NCBI GenBank assembly: GCA_014240065.1
Contig: JAAZXR010000004.1
Span: 1-64,000 of the forward strand
Origin: Myxococcales bacterium
Lineage (GTDB): Bacteria > Myxococcota_A > Polyangia > Nannocystales > Nannocystaceae
Direction of reading: 5' to 3'
DNA: 64,000 nt
The position numbers and the translations under genes are program-made. Below the pieces are notes generated by a model. The model made no database searches. It was not told the origin of the DNA and saw nothing but the letters and a program-made list of their open reading frames with translations. This document shows, piece by piece, positions 7,901-15,321 of the stretch. Position 1 is the first letter of the stretch, and each line of letters begins with the position of its first letter.

Positions 7901-9826
7901 CGAGAGGCGCACCGCCTCGGCGACCTCACCGTCGCGCACACACTGATCGGCGCACGCCTCAAGAAGCGCGTCGGGGAGGCCCGCTCCGCCGCGTTCGACC
8001 ACCCAGCGCATCAACTGCGGATCTACCTGTCCCTCCAGCCGCGCGTGCGCGAGTCCGTAGGTCACGATCGCGTCGGCGTCCTCCGCGTCGAGGGCCACCG
8101 TGAGCGCGGCGAGGTGCGCCTGCGCGGTGATCAACGCGGGCGCCTGGGCCGCCAGCAGGCGGAGGGCCTCCCGCGCCATCGCCCGCCGCGAGGTCGCCCC
8201 TAAGCGCTCCCGCGCGGCGCGGCGCACCCACCCCAAGACGCGACCCCCGTCACACCAATGGACCGGCACGCGCGCGGCGGGGTCTCCCCATTCGAAGCTC
8301 ACGACCTCCCGCGCCATCGCCAACGACAGCGGCGGGTGCTTGATCTGCGTCAGGGATCCCACGCGAGGATCCCTCGGCGATCGCAGATCGAGGGCCCGCG
8401 CCTGCATCAGCGAGGTGACCAAGTCCCCGGCCCAGCCCCCCGTGGATCGCAGCAACGCCTCCGCCCAATCTTCCGCGTCCCTCGCCCCCCCCTTGATCTC
8501 CTCCACGAGCGCGAGCACGGAGGCTCTGTCCACCGGTCGCAGCGCATGGATGTGTACGTCTGGGCTCCCGAGCTCAACGAGCGCCTCCCCTAACGCGGGG
8601 CTCGCGACGACCACCAAGGCGCTACGAGCCAGCGGAGCGCTGTCACCTAAAAACTGCGCGACCACGGACGCGTCAGCCCCCAAGCAAGCATCAAAACACG
8701 TGACAACCACCGCGTCTGAGACGGCGCGCTGGGCCAGCCAAGCGCGTCGCACCCGCTGCATTCGCGACGTGAGCGCCTGCGACGACGGGCGCTTGTGAGC
8801 GTCGAGCCAGCGCACCTGGGCCATCGTCCGCCCTTCGTGCTGGAGCGCGAGCTCGCGTGCTGCCCGCCCCCGCCCGGATCCGTCGGGACCAGAGATGACG
8901 ATGATCCTCCCTGGGGCGGCGCCCCCGAGAGCGTGGAGCGGCACCTCAAGCGAGGCCCCAAGCCACGGGATATGTGTGGGCATCGACCAGCGAGAGGCCT
9001 CGGTCGGCGCCTTAGAATCCCCCGCCAGAATCCGCTCCAGGCGGGCACACACCTTGAGCCCCACGGCGTCCCGCACCTCCGGTCGGGGGTCCAACAAATC
9101 TGCGAGCAAGGCCGCGACTCCCTTCGGCCACGACGCCAACGCCCCCCGCTCCATCTCCTCCACCCGCGCGCGGGCGTCATGAACCGAGCACCCGGCGACC
9201 TGCTCCGGCCGGCGCCACGGCACCTCGCCCGTCAACCGCAGACTCAACAGCGCCCCGAGTCCAAACCAATCCGCCGCCGCCCCCCCGGACCCCGCCAGCA
9301 CCTCCGGCGCGAGGAAGCCCGGCGTCCCGGTCCCGCGCTGACCGAGGCAGCCGAAGTCGATCAGACGCACGCCGCCCCCCGATGTGCCGACCACGTTGGC
9401 GGCGCTCACATCGCCATGGTGCGTGCCACAGGCGTGAATCTTCGCCAAGGCGTACGCCACCCCCAACGCCTCCTCGCACGCGCACCGCGGATCTACCGGA
9501 CCGGGCCGAAGCGGCGCCCCCTGCACGTAGTCGCTGACCATCCACCAGCCGCCGTGATCGTCGCGGGCGAGCGCGCGCGGCATGGCGATGTGCTCGCTCG
9601 CGATGCCCCGCAGCAGCACCATCGACGTCGCCACAGCTCGCACGCTGTCTCCGTCGATGAACTTAAACGCGAGCGCGGGCCCTCGCCCGGCAGACGACTC
9701 GCTCGCCTCGACACCCGCGCCGTGCCCCACGTACACGGCCGCTTCGCTGCCTTCGCCGGCTACGGCTCGAATCTGGTAGCCAACAATATTAGGAAGGCCG
9801 CTAACTAAGTTGATGGACACTGACAA
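4934..9826 (-). CDS. Giant protein kinase-ATPase-TPR-GAF-sigma-54 activator fusion
   Basis: This 1630-residue protein joins a PknK-like sensor to a bacterial enhancer-binding protein. Residues ~15-270 are a Ser/Thr kinase fold: Gly loop GEGSEAAVYVG, Lys in ALAFKFID, catalytic loop HHGDVSAANVV (no Arg before Asp, so a non-RD type), and IDFG. A STAND/AAA-like NTPase follows at ~300, with a degenerate P-loop (GPDGSGRGR, Arg for Lys), then an alpha-helical TPR-like region (~600-1090), a GAF domain (~1150-1300) and an intact sigma-54 AAA+ module (GESGTGKE, GAFTGA, AIFLDEIGEM) with a Fis-type HTH at the C-terminus (~1595-1618). It should activate RNA polymerase-sigma-54 in response to a ligand or phosphorylation. 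The TTG at 9826 is the longest start; GTG at 9820 is an alternative. No strong ribosome binding site is seen, and an inverted repeat covers the start. Confidence 0.92.
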   Translation of the reverse strand: MSVSINLVSGLPNIVGYQIRAVAGEGSEAAVYVGHGAGVEASESSAGRGPALAFKFIDGDSVRAVATSMVLLRGIASEHIAMPRALARDDHGGWWMVSDYVQGAPLRPGPVDPRCACEEALGVAYALAKIHACGTHHGDVSAANVVGTSGGGVRLIDFGCLGQRGTGTPGFLAPEVLAGSGGAAADWFGLGALLSLRLTGEVPWRRPEQVAGCSVHDARARVEEMERGALASWPKGVAALLADLLDPRPEVRDAVGLKVCARLERILAGDSKAPTEASRWSMPTHIPWLGASLEVPLHALGGAAPGRIIVISGPDGSGRGRAARELALQHEGRTMAQVRWLDAHKRPSSQALTSRMQRVRRAWLAQRAVSDAVVVTCFDACLGADASVVAQFLGDSAPLARSALVVVASPALGEALVELGSPDVHIHALRPVDRASVLALVEEIKGGARDAEDWAEALLRSTGGWAGDLVTSLMQARALDLRSPRDPRVGSLTQIKHPPLSLAMAREVVSFEWGDPAARVPVHWCDGGRVLGWVRRAARERLGATSRRAMAREALRLLAAQAPALITAQAHLAALTVALDAEDADAIVTYGLAHARLEGQVDPQLMRWVVERGGAGLPDALLEACADQCVRDGEVAEAVRLSSGRERLAVSRARALQRQGRREEAVQTLTRAASHAPVHGAMWRRATALRWRLTAGDGTRGERADAVRVALADVAVTPGEEPEELRLATAELFLWGAYVALMGGEEVDAGRWLHAGRAWVAGLGGLRALGVDARALQLQATSAVQTGALSEAVWLLEQAGGAFEAAGEREGLRAIDGTLASLAWAVGAPAMALDRGRRAFNEAFGAGDLEAAATILLGLWRPLVALGHSREGRRRVEVLRASCEQQGAEVALLRVRAAQLYMDAAHGTHVAAETWCGLARAHHQASMSAEAAALALEAAKTSRGGVSPSSEHGEALTLAVAWAGDAPDVELAWALTLERAVSLGSRDGPAVIAARALPEVSALWSSGRRILAVEVMFAQALLAARWGATDVAKVRWGAGRQYLEGCMKELTKQERDTMVEHLQRRAGIDDSLERAFGAELEVSPPAPRGRHDDDAGAQAPGAASAHARRARGEHLDSLLRSYRRLSREDELPRVLEQVVEAMMELTDAERGTAVVRKADGESIEVSREIEGEQGAKAYSGSIMRRVMDTGEPVLSVDAASDARFEAAGSVAHLNLRSVLAVPLSFRGRVMGAVYVDHRLRRGAFTTEDLAQVEEFASLAALSVAHSVSLARLEDKARQLDEARASLERRLDESEVEIAGLRARSKTATPGREEEFYGIVSKSAAMRDVFRLVERVARTDMPVVITGESGTGKELIARALHSAGPRRSGPFVAENCGAVPEGLLESLLFGHAKGAFTGAHAASPGLFEAADGGAIFLDEIGEMSAGMQAKLLRVLQEGEVRRVGEQRVRAISTRVLAATHRDIEAMVAAGTFRQDLYYRLCVVRLELPPLRARREDISLLIAHFLERYGADELAVSAAATRRLVQYPWPGNVRELENEVQRWIALCEDSVAVGDLSPHIEGHGEGHGLDPDDLRIRAHTEHLERTLIERALGRTDGNLTHAAKLLGLSRYGLQKKIKRLDELARDEAEGEA

Positions 9827-9833
9827 CTTAGTT
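9803..9833. repeat. Perfect 10-bp inverted repeat spanning the regulator's start codon
   Basis: AACTAAGTTG (9803-9812) and CAACTTAGTT (9824-9833) are exact reverse complements separated by 11 bp. The candidate TTG start (9824-9826) lies inside one arm and the GTG alternative (9818-9820) in the loop. It could be an operator for autoregulation or an mRNA hairpin limiting translation of the 1630-residue regulator. Confidence 0.75.
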
Positions 9834-10146
9834 TTGCATGCTCATTTCTTGATTGCAAACGTGTAGCGGCGCCAACTCCTGTAGCGCTCCATGTCTCACC
9901 TCATATTCTGTTTACTCAATGATTTTAGATATTTATAGATCTTAAGATCATCTCCGAGAGAGGATCGTGGGCTGTGGCATGCACCATCGAGTCCTGCCTC
10001 GTCGATGATGCGTCACCCAAGATCGGCACATGATCCGATCAGCGTACGGAGATCTTGGCCGCAACGATCAGCCGCGGGGAGCCGACCGCCATCCGAAGTT
10101 GTCGGTCAACTCGGTCACCAAACGCCCTGCGGCCGCAGACAAAGGC
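9827..10146. promoter_or_regulatory. AT-rich upstream region of the giant regulator, with a 12-bp palindrome
   Basis: This 320-nt gap carries no gene I can support. The part at about 9827-9955 is strikingly AT-rich compared with its surroundings and contains the perfect palindrome GATCTTAAGATC (9938-9949). It probably holds the promoter and operators for the minus-strand regulator gene. I searched for a sigma-54 -24/-12 element on the minus strand and found no good match. Confidence 0.45.
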
Positions 10147-11097
10147 CTACCAGTGGACGACAACCGCAGAGCGGAACTGGGCCATATGCCCGACCGTCTG
10201 CCGCAAGAACACGGCCCGATAGTCGAAGGATAACTCCAAGCTCACCGTGGGCGCGATCCAATAGTCGATCCCCGCTCCAGCTCGGACGTGAGCCCCGATT
10301 CGCTCTGGCCGCACCGGAAATAGCTCGTACGAGGCGATGCCACCCGAGACCAGCCCGAAGGGCTGGACGACCCCCCGCACCGGAACGAAGAATCGCGCCG
10401 CTACAAAGTCCCACGTCACCAAGGTCGGACGCGATTGGAGCAGCGCCAGCTCGTTGCTGAACTCGACGTACGATTCGTAGATCGCGTGGGGCTGGGCTTG
10501 CAAGCCCATGCCCAGCGCGAATAATTCGTGGACGCGCAGCCCAGCCTCGATGCCACCACCAAGCGACAGCACATTCCCGCGCGCCGGGGCCTCGCCGGCG
10601 AGCGGCCCGGCCAGGGAGAGCGAGGCCGCGAAGTAGCCCTTTCCACGCCAAGGATGGGGCTTGAGCGCCGACGCAGGCTCGGCCGATGGCGGCGCCGGCA
10701 GCGGTTGAGGAGCCCCCGCGCGTGCCCCCCCCTCCGCCGCGCTCGGTTGTCCTCCGCTGACGGGCGTCGCAGCGCGTCCGCCGGTCGCTGGAGGTCGCGA
10801 CGCAGGAGCCCCCAGTGGATCCGGCGCTGGATAGGCCTCCCCAGAGGCGCCTGGCGCGGCGAATGGATCGGCGAACGGATCGGCGACCGAGGGCGCGTCG
10901 CCGCGGTCACCAGCCGTTGGCGGCTCGCCACCACGAGGAGGAGATTTCTGCTTGTTCGGCGTCGCCGGCCCTTTCTCCTCGTTCGGCGTCGCGGGGGCGC
11001 TCCGGTGCACCGCGGCGGGGGTCGTCTCGAGGCGCGCGGCCATGTCATCGGCGGCGGCGAAGCCGGTCCAGAGCATCAACAGTGCGTAGGTCGTCAT
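10147..11097 (-). CDS. Outer-membrane beta-barrel protein with Pro/Ala-rich linker
   Basis: Predicted 316-residue exported protein. A short signal peptide (MTTYALLMLWTGFAAAD) leads into about 120 low-complexity residues rich in Pro, Ala and Gly (including PFADPFAAP), then a beta-barrel-like domain of about 170 residues with alternating aromatic/hydrophobic strands (AGAGIDYWIAPTVSLELSFDY) ending in VVVHW. A terminal aromatic residue is the usual outer-membrane-protein assembly signal. The ATG at 11097 overlaps the TGA of the preceding HEAT-repeat lipoprotein gene (ATGA) and has GGAGA about 5-9 nt upstream, so the two are translationally coupled. The open frame extends far upstream, but the alternative starts do not yield a signal peptide. 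The precise function is unknown. Confidence 0.75.
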   Translation of the reverse strand: MTTYALLMLWTGFAAADDMAARLETTPAAVHRSAPATPNEEKGPATPNKQKSPPRGGEPPTAGDRGDAPSVADPFADPFAAPGASGEAYPAPDPLGAPASRPPATGGRAATPVSGGQPSAAEGGARAGAPQPLPAPPSAEPASALKPHPWRGKGYFAASLSLAGPLAGEAPARGNVLSLGGGIEAGLRVHELFALGMGLQAQPHAIYESYVEFSNELALLQSRPTLVTWDFVAARFFVPVRGVVQPFGLVSGGIASYELFPVRPERIGAHVRAGAGIDYWIAPTVSLELSFDYRAVFLRQTVGHMAQFRSAVVVHW

Positions 11098-12041
11098 GGG
11101 GTTCTCCAGTGTCCGCGTGCGGCGGCGGTCGGTGGCTCGAGCGAGTTGGCGCCCGGCTCCCCGGGGCGACCCCGAGAGTGTAGCGCACGTCGAGCCGCCG
11201 ATCTCAACGCGGGGTCCTCTTCGTTGCGCGCCGCGAACCCTAAGAACGCCGCGGCCTCTCCTCCCCCGAGGCGGCCGAGGGTCTCGTAGAGCCGGAAGGA
11301 CGAGGCTATCTGCAGCCGCGGCGCCTGACGGAGAATCGCCCCTACGTGGGATGCGTCGCCGATGCGGCCGAGGGTCTCGACGGCCGAGATCGCGACGTCG
11401 GGGTGCGGATGTTCGAGCGCGGCCACCACCGGAGCCAAGAACTCCGCGCGCTGACGCTGGCGAACCCACGCCAAGGCCAGCAACACGATCTGGGGGTCTG
11501 CGGAGCGAAGCAGCGCGGGGATCCGCGCCTCCTCTCCGCGCTCCAGCACCACCTGGGCGTCGAGAATCCCGAGCGCCAACGACAGCGCCTGAGCCACCGC
11601 AGCGTCGTCGGACGCGCCCGCCTCCGCCTGCGAGTCTACCTGCACCATCGCCTCGAGCGCGCGACCTGGACCGCCGGGAGACACCCGTGCTTCGCGCGCG
11701 ATGGACAACGAGAGCTCCACGCGCCGCGCGCCCTTTGCGGTGGTCTCCACGTCGAACCACAGCGCGCCTTCGACCCCCTCGCCCGCCACGTGGCTCCGAC
11801 GAAATCGACCCGCGGTGGCGAAAGGCGCCGCGACGATCGCGTCGATCCGCGGCTCAGACACCCTGTCCCCCCGAGCGCCATGCGTGACGCGGACGAGGGA
11901 CACCTCGATCTCCTCCGCGGGTGCCCGCGACTTGGGCGCACAGCCTGCGCCCATGGCGATCACCACCAGCGCACAGCAGCGGGCGCTCCAACCCAGGCAT
12001 CGTCGTATGCGCCCCGCGGCGGCCTGAGCTTCAACCTCCAC
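11094..12041 (-). CDS. HEAT-repeat lipoprotein
   Basis: Predicted 315-residue lipoprotein: a hydrophobic signal segment with lipobox AMGAGC, an N-terminal beta-rich part of about 100 residues, then alpha-helical HEAT-like repeats. One is clear: PHPDVAISAVETLGRIGDASHVG; a second is near the end (ALRSAARRALHSRG). HEAT repeats normally form a protein-interaction solenoid, here probably periplasmic. The start is chosen at GTG 12041, which gives a normal signal peptide and clears the upstream lipB gene; TACCCT lies 7 nt upstream and there is no good ribosome binding site, consistent with a leaderless message. The gene is coupled (ATGA) to the downstream beta-barrel gene, so the two may form one outer-membrane complex. 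Confidence 0.7.
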   Translation of the reverse strand: MEVEAQAAAGRIRRCLGWSARCCALVVIAMGAGCAPKSRAPAEEIEVSLVRVTHGARGDRVSEPRIDAIVAAPFATAGRFRRSHVAGEGVEGALWFDVETTAKGARRVELSLSIAREARVSPGGPGRALEAMVQVDSQAEAGASDDAAVAQALSLALGILDAQVVLERGEEARIPALLRSADPQIVLLALAWVRQRQRAEFLAPVVAALEHPHPDVAISAVETLGRIGDASHVGAILRQAPRLQIASSFRLYETLGRLGGGEAAAFLGFAARNEEDPALRSAARRALHSRGRPGEPGANSLEPPTAAARGHWRTP

Positions 12042-12048
12042 AAGGATC

Positions 12049-12054
12049 AGGGTA
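12049..12054 (-). promoter_or_regulatory. Start-proximal -10-like element (possible leaderless transcript)
   Basis: The minus strand reads TGCTACCCT, then 7 nt, then the GTG start at 12041. The expected transcription start falls on or next to the start codon. No Shine-Dalgarno sequence is present. Confidence 0.35.
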
Positions 12055-12087
12055 GCAGATAGTGACGGGATGTCCGGCAGGTCCCGA

Positions 12088-12747
12088 CTAGCCCCATCGC
12101 AGCCCGTATCCGGCGGCCTGTGCATATCGCTCGGCCCACTCCCGCGCCAGCGACTCCAAAGACAACGACGCCGCGGGCGCGAAGTCTCCGAGACTCACCA
12201 GGGACATCGTGGGCGCCCCACACGAGACGAGCGACCCGAACAGCGCGGGATCCACCGCCACATTGATCGAGATTCCTTGCACGGTGACGCCACGACTCAC
12301 GTGAATTCCGATGGACGCGATCTTTCCACGCGGCGTGAACACGCCGGGCGTGTCCATCCGAAACTCCGCGTCCGCGACCCCGTGATCGCGCAGCACCTCC
12401 ATGGTGACATCGGCGAGGCGCACGATGTGGGCTCTGATCTGGCGCCCGACGGAGACGATGGGGTAGCACACCAGCTGCCCCGGCGCGTGCAGGGTGGCCT
12501 CGCCGCCCCGCGGCGTCTCGCACACCTCGACACCGCGCGCCGCGAGCTCCTCGCTGCTCCACAGCACATCTGAGGCGTCCGCGCGGCGACCGAGGGTGAG
12601 CGTCGGAGGATGCTCCACCAAGAGCAGCGTCGCGGGGCCGTCACCTCGCACGACGGCCTCTCTCGTCTCAAGCTGCTCACGCAGGCACGCCGCGAACGAG
12701 GTCCGCCCGCACCAGCGCGCCACCAACGGCTCAGGTGTCGAGGCCAC
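12088..12747 (-). CDS. lipB: Octanoyltransferase LipB
   Basis: LipB moves the octanoyl group from octanoyl-ACP to lipoyl-domain lysines, the first step of de novo lipoate assembly in the cytoplasm. At 219 residues it is of normal length. The signature RGGEATLHAPGQLVCYP (consensus RGG..T.HGPGQ; here Ala for Gly), the catalytic Lys in GKIASIGIHVSRGVTVQG and the thiol Cys in VSCGAPTMS are all visible. The start is GTG 12747, which overlaps the end of the upstream HARE-HTH gene by 17 nt, so the two are probably co-transcribed. LipA is not in the window. The assignment is firm. Confidence 0.93.
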   Translation of the reverse strand: MASTPEPLVARWCGRTSFAACLREQLETREAVVRGDGPATLLLVEHPPTLTLGRRADASDVLWSSEELAARGVEVCETPRGGEATLHAPGQLVCYPIVSVGRQIRAHIVRLADVTMEVLRDHGVADAEFRMDTPGVFTPRGKIASIGIHVSRGVTVQGISINVAVDPALFGSLVSCGAPTMSLVSLGDFAPAASLSLESLAREWAERYAQAAGYGLRWG

Positions 12748-14185
12748 GAATCGACTCGATCACCCGCGCCTCAAGCACGGGCGCCTCCAGGGTCAGTCGC
12801 CGCACGCCAACACCGGTCCGGATCATCCACTCGCAAAACTCGCGAGCCGAGATCACCCGACTGTCGAGCGCGGCCTCGTCGTCGGCGTCCCCCATGACAA
12901 AGGCGATCACGCCGGCGCAGTTCGCTCGCTCGGCCTCCGACTCCATCACACGCATCTCGAAGGCAGATTTCTTCGGCGCGACCACGGCGAGATAGCGGTC
13001 CTCGTCACCGTCCTCATCCTCCACCACCATGCGGCAGATACCGCGGGCGGGCACCATGGTGGAACGCACGCGGTAGCCCTCGCGCTTGAGGTACATGCGA
13101 ACCAATGTCTCAAGCCCCCGCGGCCCGAGGCTGGTCAGCCACCCCCGCAGCTGCAAATCGGTCTGTTTCTCGACCTCGCTCTGGGCGCTTCGAAGCGCCT
13201 TCTCCGCGGCCCACGCGGCGGCGGGGAGCCGGACGCCACGAGCCTCGTAACGGGCCTCTCCACTGGCGATGAATCGAGAGTTGGCGCCGTGCTCATGGAC
13301 GTCCGTGAGGATCTGCGCGGTGACGCTGCGCTCGATCTCTGAGATGTCGCCGCCGAGGAGCCCCTCCTTCGCGAGCGACTCTGCGAGCTGACGAATATGC
13401 ACGGAGCGCGCGCCCGCTGCCTCGAGCACGCTCGCGGCTTTGTCGAGCAGGTCGCCCTCGCCCTCCCCGACCTCGCGGGGCTCGACGCCGTTCGCGCCCC
13501 ACTCCGCCTTGCGGGATTTCCTCCTTCGGCGGCGCTTGCGTTTCGAGGATCCGCGCTCTTCGTTGTCTCCGCCTCGCGGCTGCCGGTCACCGCGAATCCG
13601 CCCTTTGACCTTGTGGACGACGGTTGGCCCGTCCCCTTGCGCCCGCGCCTGCGACGCTTCGAATTCTTGCTTGAGCTCCGGCCGCGCCTCGGCGAGTCGA
13701 GACATCGCGTTGGCCATGACGAGCGCGACGTCGGTCACCCCTTCGAGCCCGGAGCCTTCCGGCGCCTCGAACTCGACCGCCGTGCCGCCGGCCTCGGGCG
13801 CCTCCGCCTCGGGCGCCGCGGCCACCACCTCCGCGGGAGCGGATGCAGCCTCCGCGCCCTCCGCTTCACGCGACCTGCCGCGCCGTGTACGTTTCGCGCG
13901 CTTGGGCGGCGGCGGATCTTCGGTGGGCGCCGCGGCCGGGGGCGTCGCGCGGACCGGGAGATCTGCCCCCTCGCGAATCTGGTAGTGGGCGGGCTTGGCC
14001 CGCGCGAGCAGGGCCTCGTCACCCGCACGCACCGCGCTCGTGAGGCACTTTTGCATGGCGGCCTCGGGGTCGCGCCCGACGTGTGAGAGGAGCTTGCGTT
14101 GCACGGCCTGCTTCGCGATGGCTGAGTAGTGGAGCGGTTCGGGTGCGTCACGCAGCACCTCGATTGCAGCTTCGAGAAAAGTCAT
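12731..14185 (-). CDS. HARE-HTH protein with basic linker and Mrr-like C-terminal domain
   Basis: A 484-residue protein. Residues 1-75 match the HARE-HTH winged-helix fold (TFLEAAIEVLRDAPEPLHYSAI), also found in RNA polymerase delta and eukaryotic ASXL proteins. A long low-complexity region follows, with two very basic patches (KRAKRTRRGRSRE and KRKRRRRRKSRK), a second HARE-like helical unit (about 245-315), and a C-terminal domain (about 345-484) starting RGWLTSLGPRGLETLVRMYL, typical of the helix that opens Mrr-type restriction-endonuclease folds. The usual D...QxK catalytic set is not clear (AVVAPKK stands at the QxK position). A nucleic-acid-binding role linked to DNA modification or chromatin state is an inference. 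The ATG at 14185 is preferred, since upstream starts add 25 unstructured residues. Confidence 0.75.
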   Translation of the reverse strand: MTFLEAAIEVLRDAPEPLHYSAIAKQAVQRKLLSHVGRDPEAAMQKCLTSAVRAGDEALLARAKPAHYQIREGADLPVRATPPAAAPTEDPPPPKRAKRTRRGRSREAEGAEAASAPAEVVAAAPEAEAPEAGGTAVEFEAPEGSGLEGVTDVALVMANAMSRLAEARPELKQEFEASQARAQGDGPTVVHKVKGRIRGDRQPRGGDNEERGSSKRKRRRRRKSRKAEWGANGVEPREVGEGEGDLLDKAASVLEAAGARSVHIRQLAESLAKEGLLGGDISEIERSVTAQILTDVHEHGANSRFIASGEARYEARGVRLPAAAWAAEKALRSAQSEVEKQTDLQLRGWLTSLGPRGLETLVRMYLKREGYRVRSTMVPARGICRMVVEDEDGDEDRYLAVVAPKKSAFEMRVMESEAERANCAGVIAFVMGDADDEAALDSRVISAREFCEWMIRTGVGVRRLTLEAPVLEARVIESIRGLDT

Positions 14186-14380
14186 CTGTATATTGTTCCG
14201 TTGGGAGTTATGGGATGCACCGGGCGAACCGTCTCGCACGAACACAGCTCGTTCGAACATGCAGCCTGCGAAAAAGGCTCCGGTGACCGACGTCGCGTCC
14301 GCGTCTCAGATCGCGTCGCCAGCCTGTGAATTATCAGAGAATTTGGCCCCATTTTTCAAGCCCTGATACTGACTGAACCT
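14186..14380. promoter_or_regulatory. Divergent promoter region, HARE-HTH gene / Ddl-like gene
   Basis: This 195-nt divergent gap is less GC-rich near both ends. On the plus strand GATACT (14365-14370) lies 10 nt before the ATG of the Ddl-like gene and is a plausible -10, with TTGGCC 16 nt upstream as a weak -35. On the minus side the sequence next to the start contains AACAATATACAG. No terminator or RNA gene is seen. Confidence 0.4.
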
Positions 14381-15316
14381 ATGGACTCCCTCACAGTTGG
14401 AATTTTGGTGTCTCGTGACCTGCAGCGCGCTCGTCTGGACACCTCAGGCTGCGATCTCGCCTCTGGGGTCGCGGTCGCTGAGGCCCTGGGTGAGCTTGGA
14501 CACCGCCCTCGCATGCTCTACGTGGACGAAAACCTCGATCTCGCGCTTCGCGCGGGGCACCTCGACGCCGCCTTTTTGTGCCTCCACGGCCGGGTCGGCG
14601 CCCAAGGAGGCGTTCAGGCCGCGCTCCAACTGCGCGGGATTCCCGTGTACGGCCCCGACGCGTCCTCGGCGAGCCTCGCGTTCGATAAGTCACGATCCCG
14701 CAAGACCTTGGCCTTTCACAACCTCCCGGTGCCGACCTCCGTGGACCTCGTGTCCGGCCAAGATGCGGACGCCCGGGCGCTCGGGATGCTCGGGTGGCCC
14801 TGCATCATCAAGCCCCGCCGGGGCGCACACGGGATCGGTGTATCGCGGGTGGAGTCTCCCCGCGACGTGTACGCAGCCATCGATCACGCCATGGCGATCG
14901 ACGAGAACATCATCGTCGAACGAGCCCTGGTCGGGGACGAGGTGCAAGTCATGCTGATCGACAACGAGCTCCTCGGGTTGGCGAGTGTGTCGCGAACACA
15001 AGGTTCGTTCACCTACCCGGCCGCCATCGACCGCGGCCGCCAAGACAGCATCGCTCGCCTCGCCGTCCGCGCCGCAGGGGTGCTCGGGCTCTCCGACTCT
15101 CCGTGCCGCGTGGACCTCCTCGTCGATCCCGAAGGCAACGAGTACATCCTTGAGGTCGAGCCGCTGCCCCCCTTCCACGCCGACGGTGCGCTCCAACGCA
15201 TGCTCCGAGCCGAGGGGATCCGGTTCTCCGAGTTTATCAACACGGCGCTTCAGTCGTTGGAGGCGACCCCCACCGTCGTCGAGCGGGCGGCCTTCTCCCA
15301 AGTCGCGCTCCACTGA
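14381..15316 (+). CDS. ddl: Divergent D-alanine-D-alanine ligase-like ATP-grasp enzyme
   Basis: A 311-residue protein with the Ddl layout: N-terminal Rossmann-like domain, central and C-terminal ATP-grasp domains. Recognisable features are LCLHGRVGAQGGVQAALQL (Ddl: hGxxGEDGxxQG), GIPVYGPDASSASLAFDK (family: G.pY.G....s.l..DK), CIIKPRRGAHGIGVSRV for nucleotide binding, and VDLLVDPEGNEYILEVEPLPP. Two normally invariant elements differ: the N-terminal GGxSxEhxVS substrate loop is absent (VSRDLQRARLDTSG), and the metal-ligand motif LExNxxPG reads LEVEPLPPF, with Glu for Asn. It may ligate a substrate pair other than two D-Ala. It lies 5 nt upstream of a GT51 glycosyltransferase gene, which supports a cell-wall role. 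Confidence 0.8.
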   Translation: MDSLTVGILVSRDLQRARLDTSGCDLASGVAVAEALGELGHRPRMLYVDENLDLALRAGHLDAAFLCLHGRVGAQGGVQAALQLRGIPVYGPDASSASLAFDKSRSRKTLAFHNLPVPTSVDLVSGQDADARALGMLGWPCIIKPRRGAHGIGVSRVESPRDVYAAIDHAMAIDENIIVERALVGDEVQVMLIDNELLGLASVSRTQGSFTYPAAIDRGRQDSIARLAVRAAGVLGLSDSPCRVDLLVDPEGNEYILEVEPLPPFHADGALQRMLRAEGIRFSEFINTALQSLEATPTVVERAAFSQVALH

Positions 15317-15321
15317 CTCCC

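Noticed and set aside
9827-10146. Sigma-54 promoter upstream of the sigma-54 activator
   Set aside because: No pair of GG and GC at the required 10-nt spacing on the minus strand; closest candidates are five bases off.
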